Below are positions 45,267-56,187 of a stretch of DNA of 64,000 bases, in pieces. Under the pieces are notes generated by a model. That model saw nothing but the letters and a program-made list of their open reading frames with translations, searched no databases and was not told the DNA's origin. Source of the DNA: Pseudopyrenochaeta lycopersici (taxonomy: Eukaryota > Ascomycota > Dothideomycetes > Pleosporales > Pseudopyrenochaetaceae). The DNA lies in contig NHZP01000005.1 of the NCBI GenBank assembly GCA_003313425.1, forward strand, positions 930,001 through 994,000, read 5' to 3'. The stretch's first letter is position 1; every line of letters begins with the position of its first letter. A program made the translations under genes and the position numbers.

Positions 45267-48200
45267 ATGTCCCTCGCTGCATCCACACATCGGCCATCCT
45301 CGCGTGAACAACCGAGCCATGCCCGCTTCCTGCATCAGCCGCCCAATGCGACCCGTCTGCGCACTCCCAATGCGACGCTGAGCGATGAAGCCATGTCAAA
45401 CGGCTCCATCGCGAACAATCCGGGGGAGGGGACCGACTCCACCGCCGAGGAGGATCCAAGGGCGGCGCGCTGGCGAGACCACTACCTGCGCACCGAAGCG
45501 CGCCTGACTGCCGTGCTTGCGGGCACATGTCGAGACGATGCATTTGATGCCTTGGACAACGGGCTCCAGCCGTCGTCCGATGATGCTCCGAAGGCGCATG
45601 ACGCGCGCGCCGCCGTCACACCCAAGAAACCCACCCGCACCATTGACGAAGACGACTACGGCGACGACGATGATGAGGAAGATGAAGACGACACCCAAAT
45701 CTCCCCACTGCTCTCCAAAAGCGCCCCTAACGGTATCACCGCCGCCGGCACACCAGGCCTCGTCCGCATACCATCGCTGTCGAACAAGGCAGGCATAGAG
45801 CGCACAGGAACACCCTCATCGGAGCAAGCCAAAGCCTCCGACGATGTGCGCAAGAAGCTGGAACAGGACAAAAAGGCCGCGGAAGATGCTGCCAAACGTA
45901 GTTTCCACACCCTCTTCTACACCCTGGAGAGCGACCGCGACGCGATGATGGAGCAACAGAAGCTTGACGAACTCGACCGACAAGTGGAAATTGAAACCTC
46001 TGGACAGCCTACAAATGCCCCACCGAATGGCGCCGCTGCTGCTCCCCAGCAGGGCACCTTGAGCACCACCAACCTCGGCGCATCCAGCCTCACCCTCAAG
46101 CATCTAATTTCACGCATAGATGCACAAAGAGATAGAGTCCACGCGACCGATGCCCAGCTGCGAAGTCTAATCAGCGAAGTCCGGAAGAATCGGAGCAAGT
46201 GGGCGAACGAGGACCGTGTTGGTCAAGAAGAACTATATGAAAGCATGGAAAAAGTTCTCATGGAACTCAAAGCAGGCGAACACGCGCACCCCTTCCTGCA
46301 ACGCGTCAACAAGCGAGAAGCTCCTGACTACTACAACGTCATCAAGCACCCCATGGACATCGGCACAATGATGAAGAAGCTGAAGCAGCTGCAGTACAAG
46401 TCCAAAAAGGAGTTTGTTGATGACCTCATGCTGATATGGTCCAATTGTTTAAAGTATAACGCCGATCCCAGCCACTTTCTTAGAAAGAAAGCCCTACATA
46501 TGAAGAAGGAAACAGAAAAGCTTGTTCCTTTAATCCCAGAAATCACTGTCCGCGATCGCGCAGAGGTCGAGGCGGAGGAGCGAAGGATGCGCACTGGGGA
46601 CGTTGATGCCGATGGCGCAGAGGATAGTGAAGACGGTATGTTCAGGCTCAAAGCTTAGAAGCTACAGACTACTAATATCTCCTACAGAAGAGCCCATAAT
46701 GGCTTCTCGGGGTCGGAAAGCACCAAGCAAAGGCGGCAAAGGCTCAAGTACCACCAGAAAGGCACCCCCAGCTGGTCTGGAGGACACGCCGGGTCCTGAA
46801 GCAAAACCGCCTATGCCTTCTCTAAATAATGCCGTCTCTAACCTGAAGAATGAGTTTTTGCGCGCAGATTCGGACATGGAAGGCAGCGTGAATGGATTTT
46901 CAACTCCTCCTCCTGGAACTTTGACACCTTTGGGCGTGAATGGAGCCTCGAGAGGCGGTGTAAATGGAAGTCAAGCAGATATCTCAGAAGCCGATGGTAC
47001 CGGCGTTTCGGTTAATGGATATGCCATGGAAGAGGACGCTGACCTCGATGACCTGGAGTACAAGACCTGGAAACAAGTCACCAAGAAGGATCGAGCGACT
47101 ATCGCAGCAGAAAGACACCGACTCTTTCGTGACGACCACCTTCAACCGGACGAGCCTGCTGTTTTGCGAACGAAAGCTGGTATGAGAAGATGGCTCCGTC
47201 ATCGCAAACAAGCCATTGAAGAAGAATCGGGAAGTGGAGCAACATTGGCGCTGGATGGCAAAGACGGCGTATCAGCAACAGCTGGCGAATCTCTTGCTGA
47301 AGGTATCGAAGGCGATGAGGAACGCCAAGTCCCGGATTACTACGATGCCGTTTGTGCCATCCCTGATCTTGTCGAGCGCCTGCAATGGGTTGAAGATGCC
47401 GAAGGGCATGTTATTCAACAAGCAGAGGAATACATGCGTATCGTTTCGCCAGGCCAATTCACATCCCCAGACGGCGCCCTGACAAAGAAGATGGATTCCA
47501 ACATACAAGCCTTGCAGGACACTAGGAAAATTTGCGCAAAAATCGGTATTGTCAAGCAGATGCAAATTCAGTCACAGGTAAGTTGCTAAATCACTCGTAG
47601 GAATCATGCAAAATTGCTGACTTTCACTAGTTGTATCAAAACCAGTTCCAGAGATACGAACCTCAACCGTTCTTGGAAGCGGATATTGAACCAATGGTTG
47701 TTTCCGAGGACGGTCCAGTCATGGCTCCTTTTGTTTGTCGTGCAGCCCTTCAACGAAGCGTCGGCAAAATTTTCTATCATGCGGGGTTCGAGGAGTTCCA
47801 ACCTTCTGCTCTCGATGCGGTTACCGATGTCGCAGCAAAGTTCTTCCAGAATCTGGTCACCAGTCTTGGAATTTATCGCGAAACCCCAAAGATGAAGTCT
47901 GAATCGCCAGTTGTTCTTCCCAGCGGTCAACTAACTAGCTGGACCCCACGTTTTACCCAAGAAGAAGCCGTACTTCACGCTTTGCACGCGAATGGTGTCG
48001 ATCTAGAGACTTTGGAAACGTACGTCAAGGACGATGTCGAACGACTTAGTTCCAAGCTTGCTAGCATGCATGATCGTATGCGGTCCTACTATGCTGAGCT
48101 GCTTCGGCCAGCTATGGACAATGTTGGCGCTGACGGTGCTGGTGCTTTCAATGATGGTAGCGAACAATTTGTGGGTGGTGATTTTGCTGAAGATATTGGT

Positions 48201-48811
48201 GAAGACTTTTTCGGTTTCAAGGAACTCGGTCTCGACCGGGAATTTGGTCTCACTTTCAGTGTGCCATTGCACTTGCTGCAGAATAGAGTGCACAATGCGT
48301 ATGCCCGACAGGATAATAAGTACGTATCATTTCATACCACCAATGTACACATACTAACTTTACTAGCAACGTCACCACCACTGGTGTTCTCATGCCCGAA
48401 CCACCAAAGTTTGAGCCTGTAACCGAACAGTCTGTCGACAGCCAAATTGGTCTTGTGCAAGCATGGCTTCTCAATAAGCTTCACGATAATAGCAGCCAAC
48501 CGCTGGTTGAAGATGATGACCTTCCCCCTAAGCAGCGCTTCCCTAAGCCTCGCCTACCCCCTACCGGCAAAATTTCAAGTCCCCGCAAGCGTCCGTTGAG
48601 AGAACAGCAGCAGATGGCACGCAAGAAGCGCAAGCTGGATGAGGAAAAGGATGACAATGGTAACGACCACGGCGGCTTCATGAAAGGTCTTGGAAAACCC
48701 ATTGGCAAGTTGAAGCTTGAGCCAGCTCAGAAGGAGAACCATAGCGTACAAGAGCCAGAGAAGGAGGATGGTAGCGCTCATGGCATGCCTAGTCCACCCG
48801 AGTCATTTTAG
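45267..48811 (+). CDS. SPT7: SAGA complex subunit Spt7 (bromodomain protein)
   Basis: Exons 45267-46635, 46688-47577, 47631-48319 and 48367-48811 give 1130 residues. The bromodomain spans roughly residues 327-415 ([38 protein letters not shown], with the acetyl-lysine Asn in KYNAD). A histone-fold-type BTP region follows near residues 754-840 ([40 protein letters not shown]). An acidic stretch ([15 protein letters not shown]) and a basic nuclear-type tail ([10 protein letters not shown]) flank these. Spt7 is the scaffold that keeps SAGA together in transcription activation. The Met at 45267 is the first in frame. Confidence 0.92.
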
Positions 48812-50256
48812 AGAGTTTTTGGGAGGGGGACCGACATCTCAGATTTCAATTAACAGCGCGAATTGATTGCACCTTCGCGGACTCTGGGCTATTCATATTA
48901 CGCATTTTCGACTTTCGGGCATTCCATACAGGACCACCTCGGAACACTCTTAACAATCACAGTTTAATTCTAACACACGTTCAATCTTTACATACCTTCG
49001 TATGAGTCGGGGCTACGGTTTCAGGACATTGTATTCCAATAGGCTCTGCAGGCAGTTTTCGGAGTTCTTCGCTTCTTTCCGGGTGGTGATTGCGTATACT
49101 GTTTTTTTTGGATGTGGTTGGCGGGATTGTGTGGTTTGTATACCCGTTTGCATTGGAACGCGTTACTTCCGCGCGTTGATCGCATACTGCGATGAAAAGA
49201 TTCAGGATCAGGTCTCGTACTTTCTTTGTATATACCCGATACCAAAGCCTATCGGCGACTCTGCGTATTGGGGTAATCATGTAAATGCGAATATTTAAGT
49301 ATGCCCAGAACGCGTATACCGCTCATGCTCTTGTTCGTGCTCGTGAAGAGAAATATTTATCCGTAAGCCCGAGCCCACGATATATCAAGACAGCTAAGGT
49401 CATCAGCCAATGTCAAAGCATTCGACGACGTCAAAAGGGATGGCCAGCTTCGTTTGGTTTCGTTCTAATACCCTTGACAGGATTGTGGATACGAAGCATG
49501 CCTTTAGGGATCAAAACATGGGTGTGTTTCTCTACTAATTTATCTTTTCCTTGAATATGAAAAGACATTGAACTGCGCTTCAGTGGGTTAAAAAGGATTT
49601 TTGATTGCGCAGAGCAACTTCCGCAGTGAGTGGGAAAACATCTGAATCGAATCTGCAGCGACTCGAGTCTGGCTTAAACTTTTGTAAGGAAGGGCGCGAC
49701 AAAAATATAAGGAAAAGATCAAAGGCATCCCGTGCGTTCAAAATCCTCGTGTCGATCGAACAAGTGATTTGCAATCCATCAACTCCGCTCGAGTTGATAC
49801 ATCTAGATGTGATAGATAGCCGAGCTGAAATTGGACTTTCTTAGCGCGTTCTCATTTCCCTTCCTTGCGCCGAACCTCCAATTCACTAACACCAAAATTT
49901 GGCGACCGCATGATAGCCTTGCTATATTCTATTTAAAAGTCCACTGTGTGTGAGTATTTATTGTTGCATTCTTGATCGCCCATAGCGATGTTTGTGGTCT
50001 TGGGCTAACGTGCCACGAGGCGTGGATCTTCTCGGATGGACTTGACTTTCTTTCTACTTCACTCCACCGACTTTCCTGCGCCATCAACATCTTATGCGCA
50101 ACTCGCTACAGCGCTCTAAACCGGAATTTTCATTGGCAACTTTCTCATTGCGCTGTTCTCGGCCAACATCAATATCACATGTCAATATTTTCCATCTGTC
50201 TCTGAACTATTCACTTAACCTGTCTTTCGTTATCTCAAAGACTTTTCCTGACCTTG
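48812..50256. other. Gene-free stretch of 1.4 kb
   Basis: It lies between the SPT7 stop and the AT-hook protein's start. It has several short frames under 100 codons without motifs. Its A+T content looks higher than that of neighbouring exons. Confidence 0.5.
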
Positions 50257-52687
50257 ATGGCACCCAACGGGCGCGCAGCGCCAGACCATCGCGATGCTTG
50301 CCAATCTCAATCGATTTCACCTCAGTCTTGGTTCGACAAACATGGTCACCGCGAGTATCAAACATGGCGGGCGGAGAATCCCTCGCACTACCTCTCATAT
50401 GACGATTGGAAGACCTCTAAACACGTTGACGGCCTTGCATTGTACTACGCAACTTTGCACATTCTTGAAGAATCTGATTCCAGTGTAAGTCAAAATGAAA
50501 AACACTTTAATCATACAATTCTAAGTAGGACAGGATGAGGAAGTCGAGCTGATGGAGAAGAAATCTCGGTCTTACGTAGGGCGTGGTAAATCGGGGCGGG
50601 AGCCGAAGAAGAAAGGGACGACAAACAGAGACGGACTGCCGCAAGCCGCTGTGTCAGCGACACCATCAAACCTCGCAAGTCCTCAAGATCTGAGTATTTC
50701 GGGCAAAAGGAAGCGAAAGGCGCGCAAAAAGTATTTGGTATGTCCTCAAATCCGAAAATGGGTATCTCGTTGTTGATAGGTGCAGTCAGAGGAAATCGTG
50801 GCATTAGATGGCGACAGCCCACTGGAAGATATTGAAACATCTGCACCTGCTACAGAGACTGCGACACCCACAGTACCTATCAATACCGTCAATGGGCCTC
50901 GGAAGTCGTCTGCTCGGAAATTCAAGAAAAAGCCGCTCGTAAGTGTTACTTTTTCGGACTCTTGAGTTGCCTGGAGCTAATCTACCTATAGTCAGAGGAA
51001 ACGATCTCCCCAGAAGATGAATTGGATGATCCTATGGCAATAGACGAGGTTGTGACTTCTGCAGTCGCATCGCCTCTACCTGTTCGGTCTGGTACGTCAC
51101 ACGCTCAATTCAGGTTCTTATTTGCCCCACATTCTGGTGCATCCGCACCCAACCTGCAAAGGGTCCAGCATCAGGGCCTCTTTTGCTTTACCTTCCATCA
51201 ACTTGCTTTCCAATTTTACGGTTTCGGTAGTGTTATGCTAATGTCTTCAAAAAGCACTTAAAATATCAGCTCCTACACGAAGTCCAGCGTCTCCCAAGAA
51301 GACGATACTCAAGCTGAGCACTCGCAGACCCTCTCAGAAGAAAGCTTTGGTGAGTTTCCCTTTAACAATGGACCCTGTAATTACGCTGATCGGCTTAAGT
51401 TGGAAGGAGTTGTGCTCGACGAGGGCACCAAGGATGCCAAGGTTCCAACTCCTGCTCCCACCGTCATAGCTGTAGCGAAGTCCAATGTCAACATCAATAC
51501 GGACAGTGAAATTATAGTCGATCCCAATGAAGAGTCCAACGAAAATACAGGTACTGCTTCGCCTGACACAGCAAATGCAAGCACAAGACGCGGGCTTCGG
51601 ACACGAAGACCTGCCCAACAACGACCATACTACCACGATGCACAACTGTTCGATGATGTGGCCCCTAATCCTGGAGGGGATGAGGATTTCATAAACGCTC
51701 GACTAGATACGGGCAGCAGAAGGACGTCGATTGTGTCATTTGGTAAGGGCTACGATGATGAGCTACTTGAGCAACTTGATGAAGAGGCGATCGCTCTTCT
51801 GCAAGAAGATGCGGAGCCCGATTCAATTGAACGAAGGCCAAAGCACTTCAAAGGCAAGGGTAGGGCATGGAAGAAGGAAGAGTCCGACGAAGATGAAGAG
51901 TATACCATCGCTAAGACGAAAGCTGCAAAAGCAAAAGCAAAAGCACAAGCAAAAGGGAAGGGGCAACTCAATGGGCAGAAGAAGAGGGGTAGGCCGCGAA
52001 AGAGTGTGCTCTCTGAAGATATCGTCCGCGATGAATCAGACTCTGAAGCCGACAAGACGGATGGCGTTTCGGGAAATGCATCGCAAGCAGCTCTGAGGAA
52101 GACGAAAGGGAAACCAAGAAAGAGTGTTTTATCTGAGGAGATTGTTCGAGATGATTCAGATAGCATCGAAGAGGAAAAGCTGCGTGCTGAGGCTATGGCA
52201 GATGCACCGGCGGTTGAAACTTGGTCGCCAAGACTTAAGAAGCGAGGAAGACCACGGAAGAATGACCAAAACGTGGCGTCTGAGCCAACCTCACGTCATG
52301 CTGAAGAGGAGCAGGAGTTCTTGTCCAATAGATCATGTACACCGCAAGAGAGGCCAATGTCTTGTACGCCGAAAGGATTACCAACTCAGACCAAGGCTTC
52401 TCTCTCGTTAGAGCAAGAACTAGATACAAACAAAGAGGAGGGTGCCGATGACGAGTTGAAGCTAAGTGCTGCTGAGACACACATCGTCATTAGTCCGTCA
52501 AGGATGACGAGCGTAAGGGGAGATATACAAAGCGAAAATTGTAAGTATCCAAGACCTTGAAGGAAAGACAAACGTTTTGAAGCTCATGATAACAGCCATC
52601 GAGAATCAGAAGGACATTAGTGCCGACAGTATGCATATTCGCTTGTTCCCTCTGGAGGTTTCAAGTGATTCCAAAGAGGGGCTTTGA
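50257..52687 (+). CDS. Unrecognised AT-hook protein with internal repeats
   Basis: Seven exons (50257-50484, 50534-50737, 50786-50938, 50992-51091, 51270-51349, 51400-52540, 52596-52687) give 665 residues. I do not recognise an orthologue. The N-terminus has an aromatic-rich block (SWFDKHGHREYQTWRAENP, YLSYDDWKTSKHVDGLALYY). AT-hook cores appear as KKRGRPRKSV and KKRGRPRKND, plus a GKPRKSV variant, suggesting DNA minor-groove binding and a nuclear location. A basic-then-acidic module recurs: KKYL/SEEIVALD, KKPL/SEETISPED, KKAL/LEGVVLDEG, RKSVLSEDIVRDESDS, RKSVLSEEIVRDDSDS. In the first three copies an intron lies exactly between the two halves. A block TRRPAQQRPYYHDAQLFDDV lies mid-protein. 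Exon 3 has an alternative acceptor at 50780 that would add Val-Gln. Confidence 0.78.
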
Positions 52688-52952
52688 ATGGGACTGAGTG
52701 TATTGATGGCTGTAGCGGCCTGTTTTGGAGTTTAGGGTTGCATCTGGGGACGCCAGGAAGGAAACAGCCTCCGGCCGTATATGTCTGTGGCTACAAATAG
52801 ACGGTCTTGGCTTCTATCATGATACGCTCTGGTAAGGTGCATGTCGCTTTGATAATATTGATCTAGAATGTGGATGCAGTTACGCCATCTGTCTGTTTGC
52901 TGGGGATGTGGGTGCATGCAGCCACCTTGCTCATGGTGTTGGGCGAACAGTA

Positions 52953-53759
52953 TCAAAATCTAATACCCCTCAGCCGTGCAAAGTAATACAACAAGCCAAA
53001 GGCTAGGCCTCCCAGATGGCCTGCATGTCCAACCCGAGTATCAGCACTGTTCAGATAGTAGCCATCGTAGACTGCATAACCTGCAACCATGGCCCAGAGA
53101 GGTAGGGGCACGATGCCGTAGATGAGGACTTTGGACGTAGGAGCTAGGCACGCCGCGACGGAACTGATGCCCATAACGGCACCGGAGAAACCAAGTCCGC
53201 GACTGTAGTCTGGTTTGCGAGGGTTGGTCTGGAATTTCCGATACTGCTGGAAGAGATAGCCGGCGGCACCAGAGACGGCAGATCCTACGGCAATGATGAG
53301 GTAGCGTCCTGGTGTGACTTGGGGCGCATAGGCGAGGAATCTCCCTAAAAAGTAGACGGTAAACATGTTGCTGAATACATGGCCAAGCTCGATATGGGTA
53401 AAGTTTGCGGTTAGCAGTGTCCACCAGCGGCCGTTCCGGAAGTCGGTGAGGTTCATGGTCATGTTGTGCAGGAATTTGATGAAAGGCTGCGGGAAACCCT
53501 GGGTGGCTTGGGCCTTCAGGTACATGGCGTAGCCAAAGATGGCGACGTTGGCACCCATGAGAGAGTAGAGGACGGCTATGTTGGCTTGGGCTTGGGAGCG
53601 GCCGCCTGGGGTGAAGTGGCCGCCTGTGGTGTAGAAGCGCGAGCGAGGCAGGTTGCGATTGCTGGGGAAAGGCGTGTTTTTGGGGTGCTGAGGGGCCCGG
53701 GGCGGTTGAGGAAGCCTAAGAGGGCGGAGTGTCCTCGCACAGCGCAGAAGGGACGACAT
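52953..53759 (-). CDS. Rhomboid-family intramembrane serine protease, probably mitochondrial
   Basis: A single exon encodes 268 residues. The catalytic Ser is in GLGFSGAVMG and the catalytic His in VGHAGHLGGLAFG. The first-helix signature NFTHIELGHVFSNMF gives the His and Asn of the oxyanion region. About six hydrophobic segments fit a basic rhomboid core. The N-terminus is Arg-rich, lacks acids and reads like a mitochondrial targeting sequence (RSRFYTTGGHFTPGG). It is shorter than Pcp1/PARL-type enzymes, so it is likely the second fungal rhomboid class, substrate unknown. It diverges from DHH1. Confidence 0.9.
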   Translation of the reverse strand: MSSLLRCARTLRPLRLPQPPRAPQHPKNTPFPSNRNLPRSRFYTTGGHFTPGGRSQAQANIAVLYSLMGANVAIFGYAMYLKAQATQGFPQPFIKFLHNMTMNLTDFRNGRWWTLLTANFTHIELGHVFSNMFTVYFLGRFLAYAPQVTPGRYLIIAVGSAVSGAAGYLFQQYRKFQTNPRKPDYSRGLGFSGAVMGISSVAACLAPTSKVLIYGIVPLPLWAMVAGYAVYDGYYLNSADTRVGHAGHLGGLAFGLLYYFARLRGIRF

Positions 53760-54488
53760 GTCGAGATCAAGACGAGCAATTGCACGTACAAGGACTGTGA
53801 GGAGTGGTCAAATCACACCATGGAGTCTTTCACGTGCTATCAGCCATGGTGTCCAGAAGGGCGTGGATGCAGTCTGGCACATACTTGGGGCTGGGACGCC
53901 GACTCGCGGCAGGCAGCAAGAGAATGGCATGGCGAGCGGCGTTTGCTGGCAAGTCGTGAAGAGCCGACGTCAGGGACGCACGGGCCGGGGTGTCGTGCGA
54001 GGCTCGGGGTTCCTTTGGTGCACAAAGAAGCTTCGCTCGCCCGCCCACCCACCAACGACGACACGACACCGCCCGCGCCCGTCTGCACAAAATTGCCCTC
54101 ACACTCTCCCACACGCCCGACGATTCGAGGCTGCCGACTGACTCTTGCTGTGCGCACCCTCCCCTTGCGCAAGCCCACCCGTGCAGACCGCCTGCGGATT
54201 TTGCAGATAGCCCACGCTCTGATTTCCCCCGAGCTGCGCACTCGCTCTCCTCTGCTCTACTCTGCTCTGCTTGGCTTTGGTACGCTTTGGCCCCTTCTGC
54301 TGCACTCTGCGCTGCTCGAACCTAACCTGCTCAGCCCTGCCCTGCCCTGCCCTGCCCTGCCCAGCTCTCCTCTCTCCACCCTGCCCTGCCTCCATCGCAG
54401 TGCCCCTTCCTGCCGCGCTTCAGACACGCTCTCCTAGACCTTGACGTCGTACCCGGCTAATCCCCACCTTTGGGGCACCCACGTTACA
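53760..54488. other. Divergent promoter, rhomboid / DHH1, pyrimidine-rich
   Basis: 729 bp separate the two starts. The DHH1-proximal 300 bp are strongly C/T-biased on the plus strand and contain a CCCTG pentanucleotide repeat. A 323-codon plus-strand frame reaching 54437 crosses the rhomboid gene antisense and is not conserved. Confidence 0.6.
54335..54362 (+). repeat. CCCTG pentanucleotide repeat upstream of DHH1
   Basis: About five and a half tandem CCCTG units end 127 bp before the DHH1 ATG, inside a longer CTCTGCTC-like pyrimidine tract. It could lie in the 5' UTR. Confidence 0.9.
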
Positions 54489-56187
54489 ATGACCTCAGAA
54501 ATCACAAACCAGCTTGCTGCAGCCAAGCTGAGGTGAGTCGACAGCGCCCGCAGCTACGCAAGTTTGGGCTGACAAAAGGACAGCGATGCTTCGCCATCAA
54601 CAGAAGGCAATTGGAAGGATGGCCTCAAGGCGCCTGCAAAGGACGCACGACCGCAAACAGAAGTAACTAGCCCTCTCCCGCGCTTGCTCCCTTCGCTCCC
54701 CAGCTAACTCTCCCTACCTAGGACGTCACTGCGACCAAGGGCCTCGAGTTTGAAGACTTCTTCATCAAGCGCGAGCTCATGATGGGCATCTTCGAGGCCG
54801 GCTTCGAGAAGCCGTCGCCCATCCAGGAAGAGACGATCCCAGTGGCCTTGACGGGCCGAGACATCCTCGCGAGAGCGAAGAACGGCACCGGAAAGACGGC
54901 CGCCTTTGTCATCCCCACGCTCGAGCGCGTAAACCCAAAAAGCCCAAAGACTCAAGCCCTCATCCTGGTCCCTACCCGAGAACTCGCGCTACAAACATCT
55001 CAAGTGTGCAAGACGCTGGGAAAGCATCTTGGCATCAACGTCATGGTTTCGACCGGTGGAACTGGGCTCAAGGACGACATCATTCGACTAAGCGAACCCG
55101 TGCACATCATCGTTGGAACACCGGGCAGAATCCTCGATCTGGCAGGCAAGGGCGTCGCCGATCTCTCGGCCTGTCAGACCTTTGTCATGGACGAGGCCGA
55201 CAAGCTTCTGTCGCCTGAGTTTACCCCGGTGATTGAACAACTTCTCGGCTTCCACCCCAAGGACAGACAGGTCATGCTCTTCAGCGCCACCTTTCCCATT
55301 GTCGTGAAGAGCTTCAAGGTGAGCCTGCCCGGGAATGCTCGCCACCATGGCCTGAACTAACCTAGCCGCAGGACAAGCACATGAGCTCTCCATACGAAAT
55401 CAATCTCATGGACGAACTAACGCTGCGCGGTATCACCCAGTACTACGCATTTGTCGAGGAGAAGCAGAAAGTGCACTGCTTGAACACCCTTTTCAACAAG
55501 CTCCAGATCAATCAGTCGATTATCTTCTGCAACTCGACAAACCGAGTCGAGCTTCTTGCCAAGAAGATTACAGAACTTGGATACTCTTGCTTCTACTCAC
55601 ACGCCCGTATGCTTCAGCACAACCGTAACCGCGTTTTCCACGACTTTCGCAATGGCGTGTGCCGGAATCTTGTCTGTTCCGATTTGCTGACCCGTGGTAT
55701 CGATATCCAGGCTGTCAATGTTGTTATCAACTTTGACTTCCCCAAGAATGCAGAAACCTATCTGCATCGCATTGGTCGTTCCGGCCGATTTGGTCATCTT
55801 GGCCTGGCCATCAATCTGATCAACTGGGAAGACCGCTTCAACCTCTATCGTATCGAACAGGAGCTTGGTACTGAGATCCAGCCTATTCCCCAAGTCATTG
55901 AAAAGAACTTGTACGTCTATGAATCTCCCGAGACCATCCCTCGCCCAATCTCCAATTCGCAGCGCATCCAAGGTCACGGCCAATCCCAGGATCCGGATGG
56001 CGCAGTTGCGCGAAACACCCCAAATCAGTATGGTCGTGGAAACTACCGCGGCGGACGTGGGGGCAATGGCCAATTCCAGGGACAGCGTCGAGGCCCTCCA
56101 CAGAACCAGCAGGGCCGACAACCGAACGGCCATAACCCTTCGCGCAATACTAGGCCTCAACCAGCCGGCCCACCTCCCACATCCTAG
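54489..56187 (+). CDS. DHH1: DEAD-box RNA helicase Dhh1/DDX6
   Basis: Exons 54489-54532, 54584-54662, 54722-55318 and 55372-56187 give 511 residues. Helicase motifs in order are [20 protein letters not shown] with Q-motif KPSPIQ, motif I AKNGTGKT near residue 93, [21 protein letters not shown] in VMDEADKLL near 198, SAT in LFSATFP, and [10 protein letters not shown]. The C-terminus is Gly/Arg/Asn/Gln-rich ([20 protein letters not shown]) and disordered, as in filamentous-fungal relatives. Dhh1 activates decapping and represses translation in P-bodies. The 44-nt first exon starts [14 protein letters not shown]. Confidence 0.96.

Noticed and set aside
53466..54437. 323-codon plus-strand frame across the rhomboid gene and DHH1 promoter
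   Set aside because: It is antisense to the rhomboid N-terminus, then runs through a C/T-biased spacer; no domain.
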